Of a stretch of 64,000 nt of DNA, positions 33,200 to 47,368 are shown piece after piece (position 1 is the stretch's first letter; every line of letters starts with the position of its first letter). Origin of the DNA: Paulinella micropora (lineage: Eukaryota; Cercozoa; Imbricatea; Euglyphida); the NCBI GenBank assembly GCA_009731375.1, contig BJOX01000254.1:22151-86150 (forward strand). Direction: 5' to 3'. Below the pieces are notes generated by a model, which was not told the origin of the DNA, did not search any database, and worked only from the letters and a program-made list of their open reading frames with translations. Made by a program: the position numbers and the translations under genes.

Positions 33200-33790
33200 A
33201 CTAAAAGCACTTTTGTATAAAACAAAAAATTTGTTTAAAATAAATTTTTTTTAGTTTTGTAACACATCACTAACGTAGTGATTATCACTACGTATTTCAT
33301 CACTAGCTTTCATCATAGATCACTAGCGTAGTGATGATCACTACGTGTTTCATCACTAACTTTCATCAAGATCACTAGTGTAGTGATGATCACTACGTAT
33401 TTCATCACTAACTTTTTCATTTTTTTCACTGATGCAAATAGGTAGTGATCATCACTACCCTCATCACTAAGTAAAAAATATATCACTAAGCTCATCACTA
33501 ACAGCTTAGTGATTCATCATTACGTACTAAGTGATCATCACTACTTTCCGTACTTGTACTAGTTGTAGTGTAACGTTGTTGGCCGCGCTCTGAGTACTAA
33601 GTTCGAAGCGCGAAGCCATTGTTCGAAATTGTAGTTCCCCACCGTTCACTATCGCTAAGTCGCAGAGTGACTGAGACTACGTTCCTTTCCAATTAGCTTA
33701 TTGCACTGCCCGTTCGGGCGATCAACTCTTTCACTCAGTAATTATATTAAATCGGTCATTTGTGAAACCAGATCTCCATTGCCAGAATTG
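33179..33790 (+). repeat. Second copy of the block right end plus B2, in permuted order
   Basis: 33246-33570 copies the right palindrome array and terminus of the 12.5-kb block (16796-17113). 33571-33760 copies B2 after TAACGT, and the flank ACCAGATCTCCAT is also shared. Just before it, 33179-33231 copies 17616-17668, which in the original lies to the right. The left half of the block is not present here. Confidence 0.85.
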
Positions 33791-36897
<3,107 letters not shown>

Positions 36898-37194
36898 TCC
36901 TACTCCTCTTCTTCTTCTTCTTCTGCTGCTGCTGCTGCTGCTGCTGCTTTTGCTGCTGCTTCTGCTTCTGCTTCTTCTTCTTCTTCTTCTTCTTCTTCTT
37001 CTTCTTCTGCTGCTGCTGCTGCTGCTGTTTCTGCTTCTTCTTCTTCTTCTTCTTCGTCCTCTCAGATGTATTTATGAATGTATGTATGTATGTATGTATG
37101 TATGTATGTATGTTATGTATGTTATGTATGTATGTTATGTACGTATGTTATGTATGTATGTATGTATGTATGTATGTATGTATGTATGTATGTA

Positions 37195-37225
<31 letters not shown>

Positions 37226-37560
37226 ATGTATGTTATGTATGTTATGTATGTATGTATGTATGTATGCATGTATGTATGCATGTATGTATGTATGTATGTA
37301 TGTATGCGTGCATCATGCATGCAGCATGCAATCCATGCATGTATGTATGTTGTATGCATGTATGTATGTACGTATGTATGTATGTACGTATGTATGTATG
37401 TACGTACGTATGTATGTATGTATGTATGTATGTATGTATGTATGTATGTATGTATGCATGTGTGTGTATGTATGTATGTATGTATGTATGTACGTATGTA
37501 AATATGTGTATGTATGTATGTATGTATGTATGTATGTATTTGTGCATTCATGCATTCATG
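36898..37560. repeat. (TTC/TGC)n then (TATG)n
   Basis: 36898-37065 is interleaved TTC and TGC triplets, and 37076-37545 is TATG with CATG/TACG variants. They probably lie in an intron before the exon at 37635. Confidence 0.9.
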
Positions 37561-37634
37561 TATTCATGCAACAGGCGTCTCACACACACACACACACACA
37601 CTGCCACATGCTTTCCCTCATTTCTCTATCGCAG

Positions 37635-37852
37635 GTTCCGCCGTCTCCCATTTTATGGAGGCATATGCCATCGGAGTGTTAGTTGCAGTGGTTGTAATCT
37701 CGTTAGCTTGGGCCTTCAAAGACATGCTCTGCCCTCGAGTTCCTTCGTACTGGGGCTTACCTGCATACATCATGCCCTGCTGGTGCTACGACCAAATAAT
37801 GCGGCCAGAGGCCCGAGCCAGTACTATCTCGCGGAATGAGACTGCAGTGTGA
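37635..37852 (+). CDS. Last exon of a membrane protein
   Basis: A good 3' splice site (CATTTCTCTATCGCAG) precedes a frame encoding SAVSHFMEAYAIGVLVAVVV-ISLAWAFK, a single hydrophobic segment of about 20 residues. A Cys-rich stretch follows (DMLCPRVPSYWG, MPCWCYDQIMRPEA), then RASTISRNETAV and TGA (37850-37852). 'NET' is a possible N-glycosylation site. The composition is unlike the flanking repeats. Upstream exons were not found. They would lie beyond the (TATG)n tract or outside recognisable sequence. Family unknown. Confidence 0.45.
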
Positions 37853-39464
37853 AACCCTGCACGGTTTGTTTGTGTATGTATATATAAGGTTGAGTTCTTG
37901 TTCGCCTATGCTTTTTGATAGAGCTAGTTCAATCTTGAGAAGGTTCACTTTTTGACTCAGCCTAGATGGTCCTCAAGAAAATCAGTGATAGATACCACAC
38001 TTTAGTCTTCACTATGCTCTTCTTATTCAACATTTTTACGCAATCACTCTTTAATAAACTTGCCATTCGTAGGGAGCGGATGCCTCAGTGGGAAGACGAA
38101 GTTTCGGAAGCCTGAGTATGATTTTTTTTTTTTTACGCAAGCACTGTTTTAATAAAATACTTGCCACTCATAAGCATGAAAAAGTGGTATATATATATAT
38201 ATACACTAGTATATATAAATATATATATATATGCATATATAAGGGGGTATTTATATATATATATGTATATTATATATATATACAAGCCCCGCACTGTTTT
38301 ATTAATAATAGAATACTCAGCCTTGCCACTCGCAAAACTGAGTGGGAAGCAGAAGAATCAAATAAAATGGAAGAAGTATCAAGAGATACAAAAAAGAACT
38401 TGAAAGTCACTGTTCAAAACATGAAGTGTCACAGTCACCCGTAAAAACTTGAACAGTCACAGTTTTATTAATACTATGCCGGCCCACCCGGTATATAATG
38501 GCAATACTTACCGTTCCGATCTGTCTGTTATCCTTGGTCTGAAGGCTACGGATTCCCTACTTTAGGTATTCCACAGTCTTCATATCTTTAGTACAGTTAA
38601 TGATTCTGTTATTAAATATCGTACTATCGTAACAATCTGGAGTCGCTGCTATATACTAGATAAAATTGACTGTGTATGGAAATTTTCCTCTGTTTCTCGG
38701 AAATTTTCAGACAGAAAGCGGTGTCGAGAGAACTTGAAAACTTGCGGCAGAGGGAGGGAATTTTTATTGATGCGCTTCCCTGGGGATATATGCTTTTTCT
38801 TGAGATGTTTTGAGTGCGGAGGTGTATCCAACAGGTAGGGGCAATGATTTTCTTGAACTGGTGCATTACGCATGAGCTGTTTTGTAGCCTGCCGGGGCAT
38901 GGGTTGCTGTGATACAGGGGTTTTGAGGTTTGACAGCTCACAGCTCAAGGTGAGGGAATGTGGGGTTTCATGTGGTATGGATGTTTGGCTTGGGTTTCGA
39001 GACATGAGGGTACATACAGAGGGGTTCGAGAGATGGTTTTATGTGCCAGAATATGTTGCTTTCGGTTTGTTTGGTGTTGGGGCGTGTGTTGCCGTTGGAC
39101 AGTCTAACTTCAAGTTGGTACGTTGGACAGAAACTTCAAGTTGATACTAAATCAGAATTATGATTTACTTCTGTAAGCGGCAATATTTTATTAAGTCATA
39201 ATTAGGAGTAACCGTTACTGAATAGTTCAATTGTGCCCGTTACACTTTTACCATTGTGTACTGGACCATAACATTGAGTAGCAGTTACTGTTCAAGTAGT
39301 CACTCACTTAGTTTAGTTTGCTCTCTAGCAGTTCAGTTCTGAATTGATGCCTTCGGATTAAAGTGGCAGTGAGCGACCTGACTTCTTACGGAGTCTCCCG
39401 GCAAACCGCAAGTGAAAGGTAGGGTAAGGTCCGTCAGTGACCGGTTTATACCTAATCATCTGTC
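37853..39464. other. Spacer; possible LTR/leader of the plus-strand copia fragment at its end
   Basis: 38185-38290 is (TA)n-like. Three near-copies of TTTTTACGCAA(T/G)CACT.TTTAATAAA.TTGCCA lie at about 38034, 38130 and 38290. A 118-codon minus frame at 39005-38649 is ordinary in composition but has no recognisable feature. 39130-39464 may be 5' LTR/leader of the gag beginning at 39465. Confidence 0.4.
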
Positions 39465-40290
39465 ATGAGCCGTTGGGAAAATGGTGCATCACAGCAATAC
39501 ACAAACTGGAAACAGTTTTTATCTCACGCACCTGTCTATGACGGCATCACCGAACATCTGCAAGGATTTTACTATCAGCTAGAAGAACATGCTTACGGCA
39601 TTAGTACAATTCTCGGGGATATGGTGAGATGCATTTCTCGATGAGGTTGCAGCAAAAAGAAAATACGGATGGGATTTAGACCGTATGAGAGCAGCAGAGG
39701 AGGCAGAAGAACCGAGAGAACCGATAGAAGAAGATTCTCCAGATGTGAGTGAAGACTGAGGAAGAAAAAGAAAAAGACAGCTCCTCATCAACATCATTAC
39801 GCACAAGACGAACAGAAGCAAAGACTCAGAAGCTTGAGAAGCCGAAAGAGTGGGCGAAATGGAATGCTGAGCAGAAGGCAGCTTGGGAGGAAAAAGCTAA
39901 GAGAAGAGCGAGACGATCACAGACGAGAGCAGCGAAAAGCTTACACGGAGTGACTAATAGAGCGTACAAAAGGGAACAGAAGTATTTGCAGCGATTTCAT
40001 TTACTAATAACTACTGCATTCTCAAACTACAAAGTTGTCGCATATCTGCGAAGCCGCAATGCAAAAGATCCGTTTGAGAAAGTCGGCATGGTCAAAAGAA
40101 AATACGGACAATTTTCCGGAACAGCGAGATATCTGGAAGAAAAGAAGTTTAGAGAGAACGCCTAGGAAGAACGAAGACGTAGATGCCTGGCTAACCAGGT
40201 ACCTACTGAAGAAAGAGTGGCTAGAGAAGCTAAGAGGAGAGAAGGTTGAGGAGGATGAATCAACAAATAGGTTGCTGGAAAAGCCTAGTA
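39465..40290 (+). pseudogene. Copia-type gag remnant (plus strand)
   Basis: From ATG 39465 a frame reads MSRWENGASQQYTNWKQFLS, APVYDGITEHLQGFYYQLEE. After a frameshift near 39625 follow DAFLDEVAAKRKYGWDLDRM and an acidic tail, then in a third phase a basic segment and LLITTAFSNYKVVAYLRS / VGMVKRKYG, and in a fourth DVDAWLTRYLLKKEWLEKLR. Each block lines up in order with the gags at 1-351 and 43323-44324 (for example VLVKRRYGGAN, DEFFSTFLLMKFKK). The sequence stops abruptly near 40290, against the truncated integrase of the oppositely oriented element. Decayed. Confidence 0.6.
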
Positions 40291-40291
40291 C

Positions 40292-40945
40292 TCATCCATC
40301 TGTCCATATAATATCATTATATTTCTCACTAATCTCTCTTGGGGCAGTGAACTCCTGATCGCAAACTATGACTTTAACTTTATTTTCTGTCTGTCTCTCT
40401 ATGAATGCTATCGCTTTATGTATACAAAATACGAACTCATTCTTGTGTCGCAAATAGAAATCTAATGCGTACCCCGAGAAATCATCCATAACAGTAAATT
40501 TATATCTTCTCCCCTCTCTGAACATTACTCTCCATGGGCCTTGTGTATCGCAGTGCAACATCTCTCCCACTCTCTCTGCTCTAGGCAAATGATTAGAGGC
40601 AAAACGAGGCAACACGCTAGCTTTAGCTATCATGCATGGCTCACACATTCTGCACTCTTCTCTCGCACTCTCTACTGTACCATCTCTACCTATTAACTTA
40701 ATACCTATGGCGTCTGCAAATGCTTTGGTTCGCTCCCAAATCACATGTCCCGCCATGGCATGAACTATACTAACTGGCAGTGCTCTCACTCTCTTGACCT
40801 TAAATGGGTACTTTACAAACAAAACAGCATTCTTTATTATTATATTAGATGATTTATTGCTCACTTTACTCTCTCTTGCTGATGTTATGGTCCCTTTTGT
40901 GTCTGTGAGTGTGCGTTTTATGCTTGGGTTCTCCCACCCTGTTGC
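40292..40945 (-). pseudogene. Copia GAG-pre-integrase and integrase core, truncated
   Basis: The minus frame contains a His/Cys zinc region (VHAMAGHVIWERTKAF ... CRMCEPCMIAKAS), the GAG-pre-integrase pattern of copia. It is followed by the integrase core with the first two catalytic aspartates: HCDTQGPW...FTVMDDFSGYALDF and VKVIVCDQEF. The third acidic residue and all of RT/RNase H are missing. Sequence ends at about 40292 where the plus-strand gag remnant begins. Upstream the phase stays open (ARESKVSNKSS, NPSIKRTLTDTKG) to a (GA)n run at about 40950-40965. There a frameshift separates it from the protease frame. Confidence 0.75.
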
Positions 40946-43162
40946 CCCGCCTCTCTCTCTCTTTCTGGCACTCCCTTTGGGATGAAACGACGATTGGGGT
41001 CTAGTTTACTATCTTTACTACCATCCCATCGATAAAGCAAAGCTTTCGTCAGTCTCCCCCTGACCAGGATGTCCTTTTCCTTCACCGTCAGTGGCCCCTT
41101 CAATATGAACATCTGTCCATTTTGATGGAGTACTGCCCGGTGGTGGAAATGGTCCATAGGTCCGGTGGGAGCAACGTTGATGGGCATGTGAGGGTCGTAG
41201 AAGGCTTTCTTACAAATTTTATGTATGTTTCTCCCTCCATCTGTCCTCGACACACACATCATCCCTGCCTCGTCTATCACTCGTGTTCCATTCCCTGTAC
41301 TGAATGTAACTTTCGCGATCTTCTTCATATCTTTCATCATCGTCTCGTCATGACAGACAAACTGTGTCGCCCCACTGTCTTGGTACACATGTTTACTTTT
41401 TGCTAGTCTACTGTGTGCCATGACAGTGGTGGTGTCAACATTTTTCTTTGACTTTTTCTTCTTGTCTTTCTTCTTCTTCTTCTTCTTCTTCTTTTTCTTT
41501 TTCTTCTTCGTCTGCTCTTCTTCTGACTCTGACCCAGAGGACTCTGAGGGCTCAGACGACATCATTTCTGGCACGTCGTCTGAGTCATCAGGATCGTAGT
41601 CTCTATCTGGCATGTCTGTCTGTATCTGTCCTTTCAACTCGTCCTGCAAACTCGTGATCACTTCTCTCACCTGTCTATCCAACTGTGTAATCCTCTCTCT
41701 TGATGCTCCTGTGATCATCTCTTGAGGGACTGTCACCTCTACGAACTTACCTGAAGGGTCTAATCTAACCTCTATCTCATCGTTCGTTGTGTTGGGTGTG
41801 ATTGGTGTGATTGGTGTGATTGGTGTGAACGGTGTGTGTTTGCTGTCGTTTTGAATGGAATAAGGACTGGGGCTGTTGCGTGTGTTGTGAGTCACTGTTA
41901 CTAACTCTATGGCTCGCATCACATCTGTGAGGTATTCGTTTATCGTTCCTCCTACCTCAATCACCCTCCTCTCGTCCCATACTCCCCCTGATCTCTTGAT
42001 CTCTCTTGCTATCTCTCCAAGTGTGTGCATTCCTATGCTCGAGACTAGTCTGTGAGGTGAGATAAGCTCGTGCTGTGTCTCTGAGGGTGTGGGTGAGGTA
42101 ATACTTACCTTTTCTTCATCCACAGGGACGCTGAGAGCAGACCTTGTGCGCGGAGGCGAGTGTTGAGCAGACTGGGAAGTTTCCACGCCGGCACGACCGG
42201 TCTGTTGTGACAAACCTACAAGACTCCATGTAAGTGAGTTTAGTGTAGCTGAGGGGGTGGGATTACTAACCCAAGGTGGGGGTTGGTAATTCCAATCCTC
42301 TCCTTCAGCTACACAGCGTAAATTTCCGAACATGTCAAGAAATTCTTTCGCAATTTCACGTAACTTTGCCTCGTTAGGATAGTTTACGACAGCTGGTGGT
42401 CTGTTGGCTGGCTCTTGTACTAAGTCGATAAAGGGATACAATGCACTTTGGCCTGCATGGTATCCACAATAATCGTCGTAGTACAATCTGTCAGCCATAC
42501 GTTGTGGAGAACCGAACAAGTGACCACCCAACCAAACTTTGCAAGGTTTTCCCTGAGATGTTTTCCCGAGACATTGCTTAGTGCTTGCAATTCTTTCAGC
42601 TGGTTTGGTCTGTTTTGTTGGTTTGTTTGTTGTTGTTATTGTTGTTGTTGTTGTTTGAGTCACTTTCTTCTTTGTGCTCTTCTTCGTCTGTTCGTCTAGT
42701 GGACGTGGAGTGTTGGGGTGTGATGGTGGCGCTACACCTATCTGCTTCCCTACCAATGTTTTGGTGACACTCGCTTCTTTGTTTGTTGCCTGTTTGGTCT
42801 TGTTCTTGTTCTCTTTCTTTGTGGGTGGAGGCATGAGCAAAGACAGCACATCTGCATTGGGCAAGTGAGGCAGTGAGATTGTTCTTGACAAACTAGACCT
42901 ATCGACTCCAGCAATAGGTGTGCGTGACTTGTCTTCATTGTTGTGTGGCGATGTGAGTGGAGCAGGCAAAAGTATGACAGAGGATGGGGCTGGTGCATCA
43001 CTCTTTTCATCACTTTCTTCATCTATCTCCCCACCACCATGCAACACAAACACTGTTCCTTCAAACAAGTCTGCATCTTCCTCTCCTTCCTCTTCCTCAC
43101 CTACATCCTCCTGAACATCGCCTACATCTAAGGCTATGTCATCGAGAACGGTAATCCTTTCT
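40918..43162 (-). CDS. Copia-type polyprotein segment: long linker and protease
   Basis: The frame, 716 codons from 43068 and open upstream to a TAA at about 43162, has an acidic start and a long low-complexity linker. It also has a Cys-containing segment (CLGKTSQGKPCKVWLGGHLF, DDYCGYHAG) and a Lys-rich run. Near residue 570 it has the retropepsin active-site box YQDSGATQFVC followed by FSTGNGTRVIDEAG. A typical copia protease follows the zinc knuckle closely. Here about 560 residues of unrelated linker intervene, which is unusual. The frame ends in a (GA)n-derived tail (EREREAGQQGG), a slip into the wrong phase before the integrase. Confidence 0.7.
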
Positions 43163-43330
43163 TACAACGGAATATTTTTCCCGCTTTCCTCACCTTGCGC
43201 CAAAACCATTGTTTTGGCTCTGGGACATTGAGCACGATTGTGTTTCTTACCTGTGCACCGGTTGCAAGGCAACTTCGGGCAAGTTGCACGCCAGTGGTCC
43301 TTCGCCCCGCACTTGTAGCAACCTAGCTTG
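43163..43330 (-). CDS. Double zinc-knuckle nucleocapsid of the copia element
   Basis: A minus-strand phase contains two adjacent CCHC knuckles, CYKCGAKDHWRATC and CNRCTGKKHNRAQC, both C-x2-C-x4-H-x4-C. It is one frameshift away from the end of gag (stop TAG at 43323-43325). On the other side it is in the same phase as the protease frame, interrupted only by a TAA at about 43162. It therefore belongs between Gag and protease, the usual place for nucleocapsid. Two knuckles rather than one is less common in copia. Confidence 0.7.
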
Positions 43331-44447
43331 TTTCCTCACTCTCGCTCTCTTTTGAAACAAAAGTACCTTGAGCCGGTCTGCGAGTGAGGGTTGAGGTGTT
43401 TGGTTTGTGTGTTATCTGTCTAGTGTGGGTGCTCCGAGATTCCGGTCCTGCATTCAGACTGAAATTTTGCCACACTTGACGGATGACTCTCTCTACCTCA
43501 CGGTGGTTCAATCGGTCCTCTCGACCGAGTTCGTAAACCATCGTGTCTAGCCCTGCAAATACCGTATGCTTCTTGAATTTCATCAACAAGAACGTCGAGA
43601 AGAACTCATCCGGAATTTTCCCACCATAGTCCCTCTGAATACACTCTTCCAAGTATCTATTTCTATCTGACCACAGCTCAATGTCCCCTCTTGGATATGA
43701 GGAGATGAACACGAGCATGCGTTTGATCATACCTGCAGCGTTGGCTCCTCCATACCGGCGCTTGACAAGCACCATCATTCTTATAGGATTGCCATCAGTC
43801 ACAGTCATACATAGTGCAATGAGGGTGGGATGCTTGAAGGCAACTGACACGTAAAGGCTTAGCTTGCGCATAGCCTTGGCGTGCTCCTTGCGTTCTTTCA
43901 GCTTGCGTCTCCTCGCTCTTCTCTCTTTCTTTGACCTGCTTCTTGCGTTAGGTCGTATTCGTGCATCTTGGCTCTCTTTTGCTTTAGAGGCCTCAGCGTC
44001 CGTAGATTTCTTACCCGTATCTGGGGATGGTGTTTTAGACTTTTGTTCTTCACGATCTACTGAGTCACCATCGCTGGTGTCTGACTCCGTGCTGTGCTGT
44101 TCATCAATACTAAAAGCTGACTCATCCCACGGGTATTTTTCTTCTGCTCTCTCTGGGTGTTTAGCTATGAAACTGACTATGTCTCCTAGCTGTGAACTCT
44201 CAGAGGTTGCAACCATCTTGAACGTGAATTCCCAAGTTTGAAACCGATCTTCGAAGACCTGTTCAAGCTCGGGAATGCTGCTCAGATGCGTTTTCTTGCC
44301 CGTCTTCTCGCGAGCAAGGCTCATTAACTGACAGAGTAGCAGTCCTTCCAAACCGGAAGGCTTACTAGACCACGGGCAATGGTTCTTGCCGGAATAAAAG
44401 GAGGTGTGCGCAGAGGGTGGGCAATGCCGTGAAGCACTTGACCACAC
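43323..44447 (-). CDS. Copia-type Gag (capsid part)
   Basis: A 374-codon frame. Similarity with the other copia gags suggests the real start is the ATG at 44324-44322 (MSLAREKTGKK). Blocks in order: ELEQVFEDRFQTWEFTFK, an acidic Ser-rich segment (SIDEQHSTESDTSDGDS), a basic stretch (RSRSKKERRARRRKLKE), the capsid-like helices LSLYVSVAFKHPTLIALC and DEFFSTFLLMKFKKHTVFAG, and HREVERVIRQVWQNFSL. It stops at TAG just before the zinc knuckles, which lie in another phase, so either a programmed or a decay frameshift separates them. Confidence 0.65.
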   Translation of the reverse strand: MWSSASRHCPPSAHTSFYSGKNHCPWSSKPSGLEGLLLCQLMSLAREKTGKKTHLSSIPELEQVFEDRFQTWEFTFKMVATSESSQLGDIVSFIAKHPERAEEKYPWDESAFSIDEQHSTESDTSDGDSVDREEQKSKTPSPDTGKKSTDAEASKAKESQDARIRPNARSRSKKERRARRRKLKERKEHAKAMRKLSLYVSVAFKHPTLIALCMTVTDGNPIRMMVLVKRRYGGANAAGMIKRMLVFISSYPRGDIELWSDRNRYLEECIQRDYGGKIPDEFFSTFLLMKFKKHTVFAGLDTMVYELGREDRLNHREVERVIRQVWQNFSLNAGPESRSTHTRQITHKPNTSTLTRRPAQGTFVSKESESEETS

Positions 44448-44878
44448 TCTAGTCCCAATAACTAGTCAATACAAGCGTCCAAGTATTACTATTCCGTTAT
44501 TAAAATTCAAGTGTTTTCAGTTCACTTATGCAGTGTTGTTACCTTTTAATTCTGAATACAAACAGTGCTGCTTGAGCACTAGAACTACGATCCCTATCCG
44601 TTCCATCTATTGCTATCCGTTCTATAATTGGTTGGTCTACAAAAGTCCCGACGGAGACCAACCCTATTCTAGATAAATCAAGAAGGTCTGGAAAGGATGA
44701 ATTGTAGATTGTGCAACTGTAAGTTGCACATTCTTCCTGTACTTGTAAAGAAATATGGTAATATAAAGGCAAATGGCAAGGAGGGCCGGCAGAGAATACA
44801 TTTACGTGAATTTGCCAAAAAAGGACAAATCCGATAACGGATATTCTCTAGTAACGGTATTTCTCCGACGCTGCATTC
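44448..44878. other. Spacer between the copia gag and the coiled-coil gene
   Basis: May hold the 5' leader/LTR of the minus-strand copia element and the promoter of the plus-strand gene. A near-inverted pair (TTGGTCT...GGAGACCAA) lies at about 44630-44665. No matching LTR was found on the other side. Confidence 0.4.
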
Positions 44879-46836
44879 ATGCCACAGTCTATGCATTTTA
44901 AAGCCACGCCGGAAACCACTGCTACTTCGACTTCTTCCGGGCACACCAGTGACCAAGTCCGCATTGCTTCCTACCTACTGGGGCCTTCATTGTCGCCTTC
45001 ACTCTTGAAGTACACTGCACTCGCTTCGTTTGCGCAAACGAGACAATACATGGTCCACATACATACACATACATACACATACATGGCACATACATAAATG
45101 CATATACATACATCATTACATACATAATTGCAGGTGGAATTCACATTTCCAGAACGCTGGCAGGACTTCATCTGCGTCATCAATCGTAAGGTCGGGTGGA
45201 AGCCTGAGCATGCAACCATCGTGCACGGCAAGGCGGACTCACTGCCCAGGACGGTGTCCCTGTCGGAGGTTGACGTGGGAGGAGTCTGCTGCAAGCCTGG
45301 GAAGTGGGCCTTCTTTACTTCTACTGCTGGCAAGGAGAACTTCCAGAAGAAGGATACGCATCTCCGCTTGGGCAAGATAACACGTCTGTTGGCTACCGAG
45401 ACCCAAAACAGACCGTCGTATTTTAAATTTGCTTACACGTATTACTCTGCCCAGGTGGAAGTGTCCTTGGCCGGCCCCGAGTACTCAGCTTTCTGCCACC
45501 TGAATTTGAGGCCGACATCGAGGCCAAGCACCTCAACCCAGCTGGTATGTAGTTAATCTCTTTTCTTTGTCAGATGTGTCCTCAGATTCATGGACTGTTT
45601 TATGCATGCTGTGTTTGAGGCGAGCTCAAGGCCGACTGGGACGAGACCTGCCCCAAGACTGGAGCCAAGGTGGTGGATCGGATCACGAAATATTGTCAGC
45701 GTTCGCAACATCACACGAACATGGCACCTCCGTCTGCAAAAGCGTCTGATCCCTCTTCTGTCGGTATTCTATCCCCAAACTCTGATTCCTCGCCTGCAAC
45801 TACTCTGCAGCAGACCCTTGCAGAAAGGGCTCGTGCTATGCAAGAAGTTGCAAGTTTGAAGGATCAGCTCGCTGTGGTCCAGAAGCAGTGTGATGCCGCA
45901 TTGGACAAGCAGCGAGATATCGAGTCGACTTCAAAGCAGGAGCTGCAGGCTTTGACCTCCAAACACTCCTCTGTAGTCACCGCGATGCAGCAGGAGATCA
46001 CGACTTTGAAGAAGCAAGCGGAAGGATTAAGCAAGGCTTCGGACGATTTGGTTAGCGTCAAGGACAGCCTTGACGTGGCCTTGGAAGAGAACAAGACACT
46101 CAAAAAGGTAATTACTGCATCTGTTTCAACATGTTGTTGCTTACTTGTTGCGGCGCAGACTATAGCAAGTCGGGACAGGATGATCCGGGACCTCAGGTCA
46201 TAATTATATTGTCTTGCTGCTGAGATCGAGTTGTCGTTTTTTGATTGCAGGAAGAAGGTGGCTGAGGCGAAAAAAACCAGCACACAGGTCATATGTCTGT
46301 TTTCCCTTGCTGCAAAATTGATTTGTTGTTGCTTGTTTAGCAAGCTAGTGAAGTCACAGAGGAACGTGATGAGCTCCTGACGGAGGTCGAGGAGACCAAG
46401 GAGCAGGTTGAGCACTGGAAGCAGCGAGGAGATAAACTAGCCAAGGAGCTCGCTGCAGCCAAGCGAGCTAACAAGAAGCTGCAGCTGCAGCTGCACGAGC
46501 TTGAGGCACATGTCGACGCATCTGCATCAACAAGTACCTTAAAGTTTCTCTCTCTTGTTTACGTATCTATACTTTTGTTGAATTTTGCCATGAATAGAGC
46601 CCTTCAGCAAAGGAAAGAGGCCCCGATCGAGTCAGGAGGATTCAGACCGCGGCGAGGAATCTGGTGACGGTTCGGACGGTGAAGGTGATTATGATGAAAA
46701 ATTCCAGTCGCCTCCTTCCCGACATTCTCAGCCTTGTCTGAAAAAAGCAAAGCACTCACCAAACTGCAACGGAGGCTGCTTCAAGAATGCAAAAAAACAA
46801 AAGAAGTATATTTGTACTACTCCAATCTGTTTTTAA
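44879..46836 (+). CDS. Coiled-coil protein with acidic/basic tail, eight exons
   Basis: Exons 44879-45052, 45134-45417, 45489-45544, 45620-46107, 46159-46196, 46251-46287, 46341-46533 and 46598-46836 join in phase with GT-AG borders throughout (1509 nt, 502 residues). N-terminal part: VEFTFPERWQDFICVINRKV ... LPRTVSLSEVDVGGVCCKPG, a compact domain I do not recognise. Residues about 230-425 are a long coiled coil (ERARAMQEVASLKDQLAVVQ, SEVTEERDELLTEVEETKEQ). The tail has KGKRPRSSQEDSDRGEESGD and KKAKHSPNCNGG, nuclear-protein-like. The first intron contains (CATA)n. Exon 1 and its weak donor (ATG|GTCCAC) are least sure. The ORF is free of breaks, unlike its neighbours, and looks like a live host gene. 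Confidence 0.65.
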
Positions 46837-47368
46837 AAAAGATTAATAATATTACTTATAGTATACTGTACTTGAAATGTTTGCAACCATGCCGGCAGCA
46901 AATTTTAATATTATTTTTACTAGTGGCTTTTAACAAGATAATACTTGTTATTAGTATAGATAAGTGACATATTAATACAACTTCAATTATAAATAATATT
47001 TGTAGAAATATCAAATATTTCACTACACGAGTTTGAAGGATAGTTACTTGTTAATAAAATTATCACATACATGAACGGTTAAAAATTTAAATTTTGAATT
47101 TGAATTTTGAAAAATACAATGAATTTAGTTTAATATAGTTGAGAAATACAATTTCCATGAATTTGGTATGAAAACAACAATGAAAACAAGTTGTGATAGA
47201 GTCGTGAAGTGAAGCGGAGTGGTTTTGGGAGTGGTACAAAAAAGTTACCGTTAGAGCAATGGAAAATTTGAATTTTAGATCACAAGCAATTGATTTTAAT
47301 TAATAATATCATATTTCATATTTCAACAAAATTCTACTACATTTCTTGTAAGACACCTTGTACTAATA
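46837..47368. other. AT-rich intergenic stretch
   Basis: 3' flank of the coiled-coil gene. Contains TTTGAATTTGAATTTTGAA-like words also found at 24130-24180. No gene. Confidence 0.6.

Noticed and set aside
38649-39005. 118-codon minus ORF as a gene
   Set aside because: Composition is plausible, but there is no motif, homologous copy or splice support; noted only in the spacer entry.
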